64,000 nt of DNA, from assembly GCA_037783545.1 (NCBI GenBank), contig JBBELK010001198.1:186001-250000 (forward strand). Direction: 5' to 3'. Below are positions 10,501 to 23,933 of the stretch, one piece after another (position 1 is the stretch's first letter; each line of letters starts with the position of its first letter). Made by a program: the position numbers and the translations under genes. The notes under the pieces were generated by a model. It saw only the letters and a program-made list of their open reading frames with translations. It made no database searches and was not told the DNA's origin. Source of the DNA: Henricia sp. BOLD:AAB3569 (lineage: Eukaryota > Echinodermata > Asteroidea > Spinulosida > Echinasteridae).

Positions 10501-12569
10501 GGGAAATGGCAGAGAAATTTCAAAGTTTAGAAAAAACTGGGTTGAGGCTTCCTGACTGCTCTCACGCAAACCGTGGCTGTCTGTACACACCTCTTTGGGG
10601 TACTCCTGAGTTGTGCGCATGCTCAGTCATTCGGACTGTCGTTAACGCACCGCAGTTTGGCTCGGCAATTTGGTCAAAGTGTGGTCCAAACGTCGGCAAA
10701 TTTGGAGGTCGAAAAATGTTCCGACGAACTTCAAATTTTGCATGCCCTAAACTCTCTATATTGCGCACTTGTCATAAAAAATTGACAGACTTTCGCCGGG
10801 AAATGGCAGAGAAATTTCAAAGTTTAGAAAAAAACTGGGTTGAGGCTTCCTGACTGCTCTCACGCAAACCGTGGCTGTCTGTACACACCTCTTTGGGGTA
10901 CTCCTGAGTTGTGCGCATGCTCAGTCATTCGGACTGTCGTTAACGCACCGCAGTTTGGCTCGGCAATTTGGTCAAAGTGTGGTCCAAACGTCGGCAAATT
11001 TGGAGGTCGAAAAATGTTCCGACGAACTTCAAATTTTGCATGCCCTAAACTCTCTATATTGCGCACTTGTCATAAAAAATTGACAGACTTTCGCCGGGAA
11101 ATGGCAGAGAAATTTCAAAGTTTAGAAAAAACTGGGTTGAGGCTTCCTGACTGCTCTCGCGCAAACCGTGGCTGTCTGTACACACCGCTTTGGGGTACTC
11201 CTGAGTTGTGCGCATGCTCAGTCATTCGGACTGTCGTTAACGCACCGCAGTTTGGCTCGGCAATTTGGTCAAAGTGTGGTCCAAACGTCGGCAAATTTGG
11301 AGGTCGAAAAATGTTCCGACGAACTTCAAATTTTGCATGCCCTAAACTCTCTATATTGCGCACTTGTCATACAAAATTGATAGACTTTCGCCGGGAAATG
11401 GCAGAGAAATTTCAAAGTTTAGAAAAAACTGGGTTGAGGCTTCCTGACTGCTCTCACGCAAACCGTGGCTGTCTGTACACACCTCTTTGGGGTACTCCTG
11501 AGTTGTGCGCATGCTCAGTCATTCGGACTGTCGTTAACGCACCGCAGTTTGGCTCGGCAATTTGGTCAAAGTGTGGTCCAAACGTCGGCAAATTTGGAGG
11601 TCGAAAAATGTTCCGACGAACTTCAAATTTTGCATGCCCTAAACTCTCTATATTGCGCACTTGTCATAAAAAATTGACAGACTTTCGCCGGGAAATGGCA
11701 GAGAAATTTCAAAGTTTAGAAAAAAACTGGGTTGAGGCTTCCTGACTGCTCTCACGCAAACCGTGGCTGTCTGTACACACCTCTTTGGGGTACTCCTGAG
11801 TTGTGCGCATGCTCAGTCATTCGGACTGTAGTTAACGCACCGCAGTTTGGCTCGGCAATTTGGTCAAAGTGTGGTCCAAACGTCGGCAAATTTGGAGGTC
11901 GAAAAATTTTCCGACGAACTTCAAATTTTGCATGCCCTAAACTCTCTATATTGCGCACTTGTCATAAAAAATTGACAGACTTTCGCCGGGAAATGGCAGA
12001 GAAATTTCAAAGTTTAGAAAAAACTGGGTTGAGGCTTCCTGACTGCTCTCACGCAAACCGTGGCTGTCTGTACACACCTCTTTGGGGTACTCCTGAGTTG
12101 TGCGCATGCTCAGTCATTCGGACTGTCGTTAACGCACCGCAGTTTGGCTCGGCAATTTGGTCAAAGTGTGGTCCAAACGTCGGCAAATTTGGAGGTCGAA
12201 AAATGTTCCGACGAACTTCAAATTTTGCATGCCCTAAACTCTCTATATTGCGCACTTGTCATAAAAAATTGACAGACTTTCGCCGGTAAATGGCAGAGAA
12301 ATTTCAAAGTTTAGAAAAAACTGGGTTGAGGCTTCCTGACTGCTCTCACGCAAACCGTGGCTGTCTGTACACACCTCTTTGGGGTACTCCTGAGTTGTGC
12401 GCATGCTCAGTCATTCGGACTGTCGTTAACGCACCGCAGTTTGGCTCGGCAATTTGGTCAAAGTGTGGTCCAAACGTCGGCAAATTTGGAGGTCGAAAAA
12501 TGTTCCGACGAACTTCAAATTTTGCATGCCCTAAACTCTCTATATTGCGCACTTGTCATAACAAATTTA
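7561..12569 (+). repeat. Regular monomer block with 4- and 7-unit marker spacings
   Basis: About 17 well-conserved units. The attgtgc plus cgcaggg combination occurs at about 8,061 and 9,249, 1,188 bp (four units) apart. The aaaaatttt variant, replacing aaaaatgtt, occurs at 9,821 and 11,902, seven units plus two inserted bases. The cgcgc/accgctt marker recurs near 8,478 and 11,155. Single added bases occur near 9,342 (two A), 9,697, 10,831 and 11,727. Confidence 0.85.
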
Positions 12570-14651
12570 CAGACTTTCGCCGGGAAATGGCAGAGAAATT
12601 TCAAAGTTTAGAAAAAACTGGGTTGAGGCTTCCTGACTGCTCTCACGCAAACCGTGGCTGTCTGTACACACCTCTTTGGGGTACTCCTGAGTTGTGCGCA
12701 TGCTCAGTCATTCGGACTGTCGTTAACGCACCGCAGTTTGGCTCGGCAATTTGGTCAAAGTGTGGTCCAAACGTCGGCAAATTTGGAGGTCGAAAAATGT
12801 TCCGACGAACTTCAAATTTTGCATGCCCTAAACTCTCTATATTGCGCACTTGTCATAAAAAATTGACAGACTTTCGACGGGAAATGGCAGAGAAATTTCA
12901 AAGTTTAGAAAAAACTGGGTTGAGGCTTCCTGACTGCTCTCACGCAAACCGTGGCTGTCTGTACACACCTCTTTGGGGTACTCCTGAGTTGTGCGCATGC
13001 TCAGTCATTCGGACTGTCGTTAACGCACCGCAGTTTGGCTCGGCAATTTGGTCAAAGTGTGGTCCAAACGTCGGCAAATTTGGAGGTCGAAAAATGTTCC
13101 GACGAACTTCAAATTTTGCAAGCCCTAAACTCTCTATATTGCGCACTTGTCATAAAAAATTGACAGACTTTCGCCGGGAAATGGCAGAGAAATTTCAAAG
13201 TTTAGAAAAAACTGGGTTGAGGCTTCCTGACTGCTCTCACGCAAACCGTGGCTGTCTGTACACACCTCTTTGGGGTATTCCTGAGTTGTGCGCATGCTCA
13301 GTCATTCGGACTGTCGTTAACGCACCGCAGTTTGGCTCGGCAATTTGGTCAAAGTGTGGTCCAAACGTCGGCAAATTTGGAGGTCGAAAAATGTTCCGAC
13401 GAACTTCAAATTTTGCATGCCCTAAACTCTCTATATTGCGCACTTGTCATAAAAAATTGACAGACTTTCGCCGGGAAATGGCAGAGAAATTTCAAAGTTT
13501 AGAAAAAAACTGGGTTGAGGCTTCCTGACTGCTCTCACGCAAACCGTGGCTGTCTGTACACACCTCTTTGGGGTACTCCTGAGTTGTGCGCATGCTCAGT
13601 CATTCGGACTGTCGTTAACGCACCGCAGTTTGGCTCGGCAATTTGGTCAAAGTGTGGTCCAAACGTCGGCAAATTTGGAGGTCGAAAAATGTTCCGACGA
13701 ACTTCAAATTTTGCATGCCCTAAACTCTCTATATTGCGCACTTGTCATAAAAAATTGACAGACTTTCGCCGGGAAATGGCAGAGAAATTTCAAAGTTTAG
13801 AAAAAAACTGGGTTGAGGCTTCCTGACTGCTCTCACGCAAACCGTGGCTGTCTGTACACACCTCTTTGGGGTACTCCTGAGTTGTGCGCATGCTCAGTCA
13901 TTCGGACTGTCGTTAACGCACCGCAGTTTGGCTCGGCAATTTGGTCAAAGTGTGGTCCAAACGTCGGCAAATTTGGAGGTCGAAAAATGTTCCGACGTAC
14001 TACAAATTTTGCATGCCCTAAACTCTCTATATTGCGCACTTGTCATAAAAAATTGACAGACTTTCGCTGGGAAATGGCAGAGAAATTTCAAAGTTTAGAA
14101 AAAACTGGGTTGAGGCTTCCTGACTGCTCTCACGCAAACCGTGGCTGTCTGTACACACCTCTTTGGGGTACTCCTGAGTTGTGCGCATGCTCAGTCATTC
14201 GGACTGTCGTTAACGCACCGCAGTTTGGCTCGGCAATTTGGTCAAAGTGTGGTCCAAACGTCGGCAAATTTGGAGGTCGAAAAATGTTCCGACGAACTTC
14301 AAATTTTGCATGCCCTAAACTCCCTATATTGCGCACTTGTCATAAAAAATTGACAGACTTTCGCCGGGAAATGGCAGAGAAATTTCAAAGTTTAGAAAAA
14401 AACTGGGTTGAGGCTTCCTGACTGCTCTCGCGCAAACCGTGGCTGTCTGTACACACCGCTTTGGGGTACTCCTGAGTTGTGCGCATGCTCAGTCATTCGG
14501 ACTGTCGTTAACGCACCGCAGTTTGGCTCGGCAATTTGGTCAAAGTGTGGTCCAAACGTCGGCAAATTTGGAGATCGAAAAATGTTCCGACGAACTTCAA
14601 ATTTTGCATGCCCTAAACTCTCTATATTGCGCACTTGTCATAAAAAATTGA
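12570..14651 (+). repeat. HOR-A copy 1: 7-unit higher-order repeat, 2,082 bp
   Basis: Seven monomers with an ordered set of markers: cgacggg near 12,875, ttgcaagcc near 13,117, gtattcc near 13,276, extra A in the A-run near 13,506 and 13,804, gacgtactac near 13,996 with cgctggg near 14,066, ctccctata near 14,320, another extra A near 14,400, then cgcgc with gagatcg near 14,573. The length is 7 x 297 + 3, the 3 being the added A residues. Confidence 0.9.
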
Positions 14652-16733
14652 CAGACTTTCGCCGGGAAATGGCAGAGAAATTTCAAAGTTTAGAAAAAAC
14701 TGGGTTGAGGCTTCCTGACTGCTCTCACGCAAACCGTGGCTGTCTGTACACACCTCTTTGGGGTACTCCTGAGTTGTGCGCATGCTCAGTCATTCGGACT
14801 GTCGTTAACGCACCGCAGTTTGGCTCGGCAATTTGGTCAAAGTGTGGTCCAAACGTCGGCAAATTTGGAGGTCGAAAAATGTTCCGACGAACTTCAAATT
14901 TTGCATGCCCTAAACTCTCTATATTGCGCACTTGTCATAAAAAATTGACAGACTTTCGACGGGAAATGGCAGAGAAATTTCAAAGTTTAGAAAAAACTGG
15001 GTTGAGGCTTCCTGACTGCTCTCACGCAAACCGTGGCTGTCTGTACACACCTCTTTGGGGTACTCCTGAGTTGTGCGCATGCTCAGTCATTCGGACTGTC
15101 GTTAACGCACCGCAGTTTGGCTCGGCAATTTGGTCAAAGTGTGGTCCAAACGTCGGCAAATTTGGAGGTCGAAAAATGTTCCGACGAACTTCAAATTTTG
15201 CAAGCCCTAAACTCTCTATATTGCGCACTTGTCATAAAAAATTGACAGACTTTCGCCGGGAAATGGCAGAGAAATTTCAAAGTTTAGAAAAAACTGGGTT
15301 GAGGCTTCCTGACTGCTCTCACGCAAACCGTGGCTGTCTGTACACACCTCTTTGGGGTATTCCTGAGTTGTGCGCATGCTCAGTCATTCGGACTGTCGTT
15401 AACGCACCGCAGTTTGGCTCGGCAATTTGGTCAAAGTGTGGTCCAAACGTCGGCAAATTTGGAGGTCGAAAAATGTTCCGACGAACTTCAAATTTTGCAT
15501 GCCCTAAACTCTCTATATTGCGCACTTGTCATAAAAAATTGACAGACTTTCGCCGGGAAATGGCAGAGAAATTTCAAAGTTTAGAAAAAAACTGGGTTGA
15601 GGCTTCCTGACTGCTCTCACGCAAACCGTGGCTGTCTGTACACACCTCTTTGGGGTACTCCTGAGTTGTGCGCATGCTCAGTCATTCGGACTGTCGTTAA
15701 CGCACCGCAGTTTGGCTCGGCAATTTGGTCAAAGTGTGGTCCAAACGTCGGCAAATTTGGAGGTCGAAAAATGTTCCGACGAACTTCAAATTTTGCATGC
15801 CCTAAACTCTCTATATTGCGCACTTGTCATAAAAAATTGACAGACTTTCGCCGGGAAATGGCAGAGAAATTTCAAAGTTTAGAAAAAAACTGGGTTGAGG
15901 CTTCCTGACTGCTCTCACGCAAACCGTGGCTGTCTGTACACACCTCTTTGGGGTACTCCTGAGTTGTGCGCATGCTCAGTCATTCGGACTGTCGTTAACG
16001 CACCGCAGTTTGGCTCGGCAATTTGGTCAAAGTGTGGTCCAAACGTCGGCAAATTTGGAGGTCGAAAAATGTTCCGACGTACTACAAATTTTGCATGCCC
16101 TAAACTCTCTATATTGCGCACTTGTCATAAAAAATTGACAGACTTTCGCTGGGAAATGGCAGAGAAATTTCAAAGTTTAGAAAAAACTGGGTTGAGGCTT
16201 CCTGACTGCTCTCACGCAAACCGTGGCTGTCTGTACACACCTCTTTGGGGTACTCCTGAGTTGTGCGCATGCTCAGTCATTCGGACTGTCGTTAACGCAC
16301 CGCAGTTTGGCTCGGCAATTTGGTCAAAGTGTGGTCCAAACGTCGGCAAATTTGGAGGTCGAAAAATGTTCCGACGAACTTCAAATTTTGCATGCCCTAA
16401 ACTCCCTATATTGCGCACTTGTCATAAAAAATTGACAGACTTTCGCCGGGAAATGGCAGAGAAATTTCAAAGTTTAGAAAAAAACTGGGTTGAGGCTTCC
16501 TGACTGCTCTCGCGCAAACCGTGGCTGTCTGTACACACCGCTTTGGGGTACTCCTGAGTTGTGCGCATGCTCAGTCATTCGGACTGTCGTTAACGCACCG
16601 CAGTTTGGCTCGGCAATTTGGTCAAAGTGTGGTCCAAACGTCGGCAAATTTGGAGATCGAAAAATGTTCCGACGAACTTCAAATTTTGCATGCCCTAAAC
16701 TCTCTATATTGCGCACTTGTCATAAAAAATTGA
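14652..16733 (+). repeat. HOR-A copy 2: tandem duplicate of the preceding 2,082 bp
   Basis: Every marker of copy 1 returns exactly 2,082 bases later, including the three A-run insertions: cgacggg near 14,957, ttgcaagcc near 15,199, gtattcc near 15,358, gacgtactac near 16,078, ctccctata near 16,402 and gagatcg near 16,655. I found no difference among the variants compared. Similarity continues to about 17,035, where cgctggg replaces the expected cgacggg and marks the crossover edge. Confidence 0.9.
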
Positions 16734-18888
16734 CAGACTTTCGCCGGGAAATGGCAGAGAAATTTCAAAGTTTAGAAAAAACTGGGTTGAGGCTTCCTGA
16801 CTGCTCTCACGCAAACCGTGGCTGTCTGTACACACCTCTTTGGGGTACTCCTGAGTTGTGCGCATGCTCAGTCATTCGGACTGTCGTTAACGCACCGCAG
16901 TTTGGCTCGGCAATTTGGTCAAAGTGTGGTCCAAACGTCGGCAAATTTGGAGGTCGAAAAATGTTCCGACGAACTTCAAATTTTGCATGCCCTAAACTCT
17001 CTATATTGCGCACTTGTCATAAAAAATTGACAGACTTTCGCTGGGAAATGGCAGAGAAATTTCAAAGTTTAGAAAAAACTGGGTTGAGGCTTCCTGACTG
17101 CTCTCACGCAAACCGTGGCTGTCTGTACACACCTCTTTGGGGTACTCCTGAGTTGTGCGCATGCTCAGTCATTCGGACTGTCGTTAACGCACCGCAGTTT
17201 GGCTCGGCAATTTGGTCAAAGTGTGGTCCAAACGTCGGCAAATTTGGAGGTCGAAAAATGTTCCGACGAACTTCAAATTTTGCATGCCCTAAACTCCCTA
17301 TATTGCGCACTTGTCATAAAAAATTGACAGACTTTCGCCGGGAAATGGCAGAGAAATTTCAAAGTTTAGAAAAAACTGGGTTGAGGCTTTCTGACTGCTC
17401 TCGCGCAAACCGTGGCTGTCTGTACACACCGCTTTGGGGTACTCCTGAGTTGTGCGCATGCTCAGTCATTCGGACTGTCGTTAACGCACCGCAGTTTGGC
17501 TCGGCAATTTGGTCAAAGTGTGGTCCAAACGTCGGCAAATTTGGAGATCGAAAAATGTTCCGACGAACTTCAAATTTTGCATGCCCTAAACTCTCTATAT
17601 TGCGCACTTGTCATAAAAAATTGACAGACTTTCGCCGGGAAATGGCAGAGAAATTTCAAAGTTTAGAAAAAACTGGGTTGAGGCTTCCTGACTGCTCTCA
17701 CGCAAACCGTGGCTGTCTGTACACACCTCTTTGGGGTACTCCTGAGTTGTGCGCATGCTCAGTCATTCGGACTGTCGTTAACGCACCGCAGTTTGGCTCG
17801 GCAATTTGGTCAAAGTGTGGTCCAAACGTCGGCAAATTTGGAGGTCGAAAAATGTTCCGACGAACTTCAAATTTTGCATGCCCTAAACTCTCTATATTGC
17901 GCACTTGTCATAAAAAATTGACAGACTTTCGCCGGGAAATGGCAGAGAAATTTCAAAGTTTAGAAAAAACTCGGTTGAGGCTTCCTGACTGCTCTCACGC
18001 AAACCGTGGCTGTCTGTACACACCGCTTTGGGGTACTCCTGAGTTGTGCGCATGCTCAGTCATTCGGACTGTCGTTAACGCACCGCAGTTTGGCTCGGCA
18101 ATTTGGTCAAAGTGTGGTCCAAACGTCGGCAAATTTGGAGGTCGAAAAATGTTCCGACGAACTTCAAATTTTGCATGCCCTAAACTCTCTATATTGCGCA
18201 CTTGTCATAAAAAATTGACAGACTTTCGCCGGGAAATGGCAGAGAAATTTCAAAGTTTAGAAAAAACTGGGTTGAGGCTTTCTGACTGCTCTCACGCAAA
18301 CCGTGGCTGTCTGTACACACCTCTTTGGGGTACTCCTGAGTTGTGCGCATGCTCAGTCATTCGGACTGTCGTTAACGCACCGCAGTTTGGCTCGGCAATT
18401 TGGTCAAAGTGTGGTCCAAACGTCGGCAAATTTGGAGGTCGAAAAATGTTCCGACGAACTTCAAATTTTGCATGCCCTAAACTCTCTATATTGCGCACTT
18501 GTCATAAAAAATTGACAGACTTTCGCAGGGAAATGGCAGAGAAATTTCAAAGTTTAGAAAAAACTGGGTTGAGGCTTCCTGACTGCTCTCACGCAAACCG
18601 TGGCTGTCTGTACACACCTCTTTGGGGTACTCCTGAGTTGTGCGCATGCTCAGTCATTCGGACTGTCGTTAACGCACCGCAGTTTGGCTCGGCAATTTGG
18701 TCAAAGTGTGGTCCAAACGTCGGCAAATTTGGAGGTCGAAAAATGTTCCGACGAACTTCAAATTTTGCATGCCCTAAACTCTCTATATTGCGCACTTGTC
18801 ATTAAAAATTGACAGACTTTCGCCGGGAAATGGCAGAGAAATTTCAAAGTTTAGAAAAAACTGGGTTGAGGCTTCCTGACTGCTCTCG
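16734..18888 (+). repeat. Transition block with partial HOR-A triplet
   Basis: A three-unit piece of HOR-A (cgctggg near 17,040, ctccctata near 17,295, gagatcg near 17,545) is repeated 891-892 bp after its copy in HOR-A copy 2. It lacks the two A insertions. Then come units with ctcggttg (near 17,971), cgcactttctg-type changes (gctttctg near 18,278) and cgcaggg (near 18,525). The cattaaaa variant near 18,800 closes the otherwise open frame. Confidence 0.8.
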
Positions 18889-21800
18889 CGCAAACCGTGG
18901 CTGTCTGTACACACCGCTTTGGGGTACTCCTGAGTTGTGCGCATGCTCAGTCATTCGGACTGTCGTTAACGCACCGCAGTTTGGCTCGGCAATTTGGTCA
19001 AAGTGTGGTCCAAACGTCGGCAAATTTGGAGGTCGAAAAATGTTCCGACGAACTTCAAATTTTGCATGCCCTAAACTCTCTATATTGCGCACTTGTCATA
19101 AAAAATTGATAGACTTTCGCCGGGAAATGGCAGAGAAATTTCAAAGTTTAGAAAAAACTGGGTTGAGGCTTCCTGACTGCTCTCACGCAAACCGTGGCTG
19201 TCTGTACACACCTCTTTGGGGTACTCCTGAGTTGTGCGCATGCTCAGTCATTCGGACTGTCGTTAACGCACCGCAGTTTGGCTCGGCAATTTGGTCAAAG
19301 TGTGGTCCAAACGTCGGCAAATTTGGAGGTCGAAAAATGTTCCGACGAACTTCAAATTTTGCATGCCCTAAACTCTCTATATTGCGCACTTGTCATAAAA
19401 AATTGACAGACTTTCGCCGGGAAATGGCAGAGAAATTTCAAAGTTTAGAAAAAACTGGGTTGAGGCTTCCTGACTGCTCTCACGCAAACCGTGGCTGTCT
19501 GTACACACCTCTTTGGGGTACTCCTGAGTTGTGCGCATGCTCAGTCATTCGGACTGTCGTTAACGCACCGCAGTTTGGCTCGGCAATTTGGTCAAAGTGT
19601 GGTCCAAACGTCGGCAAATTTGGAGGTCGAAAAATGTTCCGACAAACTTCAAATTTTGCATGCCCTAAACTCTCTATATTGCGCACTTGTCATAACAAAT
19701 TGACAGACTTTCGCCGGGAAATGGCAGATAAATTTCAAAGTTTAGAAAAAACTCGGTTGAGGCTTCCTGACTGCTCTCACGCAAACCGTGGCTGTCTGTA
19801 CACACCTCTTTGGGGTACTCCTGAGTTGTGCGCATGCTCAGTCATTCGGACTGTCGTTAACGCACCGCAGTTTGGCTCGGCAATTTGGTCAAAGTGTGGT
19901 CCAAACGTCGGCAAATTTGGAGGTCGAAAAATGTTCCGACGAACTTCAAATTTTGCATGCCCTAAACTCTCTATATTGCGCACTTGTCATAAAAAATTGA
20001 CAGACTTTCGCCGGGAAATGGCAGAGAAATTTCAAAGTTTAGAAAAAACTGGGTTGAGGCTTTCTGACTGCTCTCACGCAAACCGTGGCTGTCTGTACAC
20101 ACCTCTTTGGGGTACTCCTGAGTTGTGCGCATGCTCAGTCATTCGGACTGTCGTTAACGCACCGCAGTTTGGCTCGGCAATTTGGTCAAAGTGTGGTCCA
20201 AACGTCGGCAAATTTGGAGGTCGAAAAATGTTCCGACGAACTTCAAATTTTGCATGCCCTAAACTCTCTATATTGCGCACTTGTCATAAAAAATTGACAG
20301 ACTTTCGCAGGGAAATGGCAGAGAAATTTCAAAGTTTAGAAAAAACTGGGTTGAGGCTTCCTGACTGCTCTCACGCAAACCGTGGCTGTCTGTACACACC
20401 TCTTTGGGGTACTCCTGAGTTGTGCGCATGCTCAGTCATTCGGACTGTCGTTAACGCACCGCAGTTTGGCTCGGCAATTTGGTCAAAGTGTGGTCCAAAC
20501 GTCGGCAAATTTGGAGGTCGAAAAATGTTCCGACGAACTTCAAATTTTGCATGCCCTAAACTCTCTATATTGCGCACTTGTCATAAAAAATTGATAGACT
20601 TTCGCCGGGAAATGGCAGAGAAATTTCAAAGTTTAGAAAAAACTGGGTTGAGGCTTCCTGACTGCTCTCACGCAAACCGTGGCTGTCTGTACACACCTCT
20701 TTGGGGTACTCCTGAGTTGTGCGCATGCTCAGTCATTCGGACTGTCGTTAACGCACCGCAGTTTGGCTCGGCAATTTGGTCAAAGTGTGGTCCAAACGTC
20801 GGCAAATTTGGAGGTCGAAAAATGTTCCGACGAACTTCAAATTTTGCATGCCCTAAACTCTCTATATTGCGCACTTGTCATAAAAAATTGACAGACTTTC
20901 GCCGGGAAATGGCAGAGAAATTTCAAAGTTTAGAAAAAACTGGGTTGAGGCTTCCTGACTGCTCTCACGCAAACCGTGGCTGTCTGTACACACCTCTTTG
21001 GGGTACTCCTGAGTTGTGCGCATGCTCAGTCATTCGGACTGTCGTTAACGCACCGCAGTTTGGCTCGGCAATTTGGTCAAAGTGTGGTCCAAACGTCGGC
21101 AAATTTGGAGGTCGAAAAATGTTCCGACAAACTTCAAATTTTGCATGCCCTAAACTCTCTATATTGCGCACTTGTCATAACAAATTGACAGACTTTCGCC
21201 GGGAAATGGCAGATAAATTTCAAAGTTTAGAAAAAACTCGGTTGAGGCTTCCTGACTGCTCTCACGCAAACCGTGGCTGTCTGTACACACCGCTTTGGGG
21301 TACTCCTGAGTTGTGCGCATGCTCAGTCATTCGGACTGTCGTTAACGCACCGCAGTTTGGCTCGGCAATTTAGTCAAAGTGTGGTCCAAACGTCGGCAAA
21401 TTTGGAGGTCGAAAAATGTTCCGACGAACTTCAAATTTTGCATGCCCTAAACTCTCTATATTGCGCACTTGTCATAAAAAATTGATAGACTTTCGCCGGG
21501 AAATGGCAGAGAAATTTCAAAGTTTAGAAAAAACTGGGTTGAGGCTTCCTGACTGCTCTCACGCAAACCGTGGCTGTCTGTACACACCTCTTTGGGGTAC
21601 TCCTGAGTTGTGCGCATGCTCAGTCATTCGGACTGTCGTTAACGCACCGCAGTTTGGCTCGGCAATTTGGTCAAAGTGTGGTCCAAACGTCGGCAAATTT
21701 GGAGGTCGAAAAATGTTCCGACGAACTTCAAATTTTGCATGCCCTAAACTCTCTATATTGCGCACTTGTCATAAAAAATTGACAGACTTTCGCCGGGAAA

Positions 21801-22136
21801 TGGCAGAGAAATTTCAAAGTTTAGAAAAAACTGGGTTGAGGCTTCCTGACTGCTCTCACGCAAACCGTGGCTGTCTGTACACACCTCTTTGGGGTACTCC
21901 TGAGTTGTGCGCATGCTCAGTCATTCGGACTGTCGTTAACGCACCGCAGTTTGGCTCGGCAATTTGGTCAAAGTGTGGTCCAAACGTCGGCAAATTTGGA
22001 GGTTGAAAAATGTTCCGACAAACTTCAAATTTTGCATGCCCTAAACTCTCTATATTGCGCACTTGTCATAACAAATTGACAGACTTTCGCCGGGAAATGG
22101 CAGATAAATTTCAAAGTTTAGAAAAAACTCGGTTGA
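18889..22136 (+). repeat. HOR-B: 3-unit repeat seen three times
   Basis: The ordered triplet is: ttgatag unit, plain unit, then a unit with gacaaac, ataacaaat, cagataaat and ctcggttg. It occurs with ttgatag at about 19,107, 20,592 and 21,484, at spacings of 1,485 (5 units) and 891 bp (3 units). In the 5-unit spacing, two extra units (gctttctg and cgcaggg) fill the gap. Copy-specific stops occur near 21,371 (atttag) and 22,003 (ggttga). Confidence 0.85.
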
Positions 22137-23041
22137 GGCTTCCTGACTGCTCTCACGCAAACCGTGGCTGTCTGTACACACCTCTTTGGGGTACTCCTGA
22201 GTTGTGCGCATGCTCAGTCATTCGGACTGTCGTTAACGCACCGCAGTTTGGCTCGGCAATTTGGTCAAAGTGTGGTCCAAACGTCGGCAAATTTGGAGGT
22301 CGAAAAATGTTCCGACGAACTTCAAATTTTGCATGCCCTAAACTCTCTATATTGCGCACTTGTCATAAAAAATTGACAGACTTTCCCCGGGAAATGGCAG
22401 AGAAATTTCAAAGTTTAGAAAAAACTGGGTTGAGGCTTCCTGACTGCTCTCGCGCAAACCGTGGCTGTCTGTACACACCTCTTTGGGGTACTCCTGAGTT
22501 GTGCGCATGCTCAGTCACTCGGACTGTCGTTAACGCACCGCAGTTTGGCTCGGCAATTTGGTCAAAGTGTGGTCCAAACGTCGGCAAATTTGGAGGTCGA
22601 AAAATGTTCCGACGAACTTCAAATTTTGCATGCCCTAAACTCTCTATATTGCGCACTTGTCATAAAAAATTGACAGACTTTCGCCGGGAAATGGCAGAGA
22701 AATTTCAAAGTTTAGAAAAAACTCGGTTGAGGCTTCCTGACTGCTCTCACGCAAACCGTGGCTGTCTGTACACACCTCTTTGGGGTACTCCTGAGTTGTG
22801 CGCATGCTCAGTCATTCGGACTGTCGTTAACGCACCGCAGTTTGGCTCGGCAATTTGGTCAAAGTGTGGTCCAAACGTCGGCAAATTTGGAGGTCGAAAA
22901 ATGTTCCGACGAACTTCAAATTTTGCATGCCCTAAACTCTCTATATTGCGCACTTGTCATAAAAAAATTGACAGACTTTCACCGGGAAATGGCAGAGAAA
23001 TTTCAAAGTTTAGAAAAAACTGGGTTGAGGCTTCCTGACTG
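22137..23041 (+). repeat. Subfamily junction block
   Basis: From here rightwards the cgcgc marker is linked to acctcttt instead of accgcttt, and ctcggttg becomes common. New markers ccccggg (22,384), gtcactcgg (22,515) and then gcacatg appear. The +A at 22,965 in the aaaaaattg tract matches a type of insertion otherwise seen in the disturbed left block. Confidence 0.75.
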
Positions 23042-23933
23042 CTCTCGCGCAAACCGTGGCTGTCTGTACACACCTCTTTGGGGTACTCCTGAGTTGTGCA
23101 CATGCTCAGTCATTCGGACTGTCGTTAACGCACCGCAGTTTGGCTCGGCAATTTGGTCAAAGTGTGGTCCAAACGTCGGCAAATTTGGAGGTCGAAAAAT
23201 GTTCCGACGAACTTCAAATTTTGCATGCCCTAAACTCTCTATATTGCGCACTTGTCATAAAAAATTGACAGACTTTCGCCGGGAAATGGCAGAGAAATTT
23301 CAAAGTTTAGAAAAAACTCGGTTGAGGCTTCCTGACTGCTCTCACGCAAACCGTGGCTGTCTGTACACACCTCTTTGGGGTACTCCTGAGTTGTGCGCAT
23401 GCTCAGTCATTCGGACTGTCGTTAACGCACCGCAGTTTGGTTCGGCAATTTGGTCAAAGTGTGGTCCAAACGTCGGCAAATTTGGAGGTCGAAAAATGTT
23501 CCGACGAACTTCAAATTTTGCATGCCCTAAACTCTCTATATTGCGCACTTGTCATAAAAAAATTGACAGACTTTCGCCGGGAAATGGCAGAGAAATTTCA
23601 AAGTTTAGAAAAAACTGGGTTGAGGCTTCCTGACTGCTCTCACGCAAACCGTGGCTGTCTGTACACACCTCTTTGGGGTACTCCTGAGTTGTGCGCATGC
23701 TCAGTCATTCGGACTGTCGTTAACGCACCGCAGTTTGGCTCGGCAATTTGGTCAAAGTGTGGTCCAAACGTCGGCAAATTTGGAGGTCGAAAAATGTTCC
23801 GACGAACTTCAAATTTTGCATGCCCTAAACTCTCTATATTGCGCACTTGTCATAAAAAATTGACAGACTTTCGCCAGGAAATGGCAGAGAAATTTCAAAG
23901 TTTAGAAAAAACTGGGTTGAGGCTTCCTGACTG
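23042..23933 (+). repeat. 3-unit HOR, copy 1 (892 bp)
   Basis: It begins at ctctcgcgc (23,042) with gcacatg, followed by a ctcggttg unit with ggttcgg (about 23,440) and a plain unit. The extra base is an A in the aaaaaattg tract near 23,560. Confidence 0.8.
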
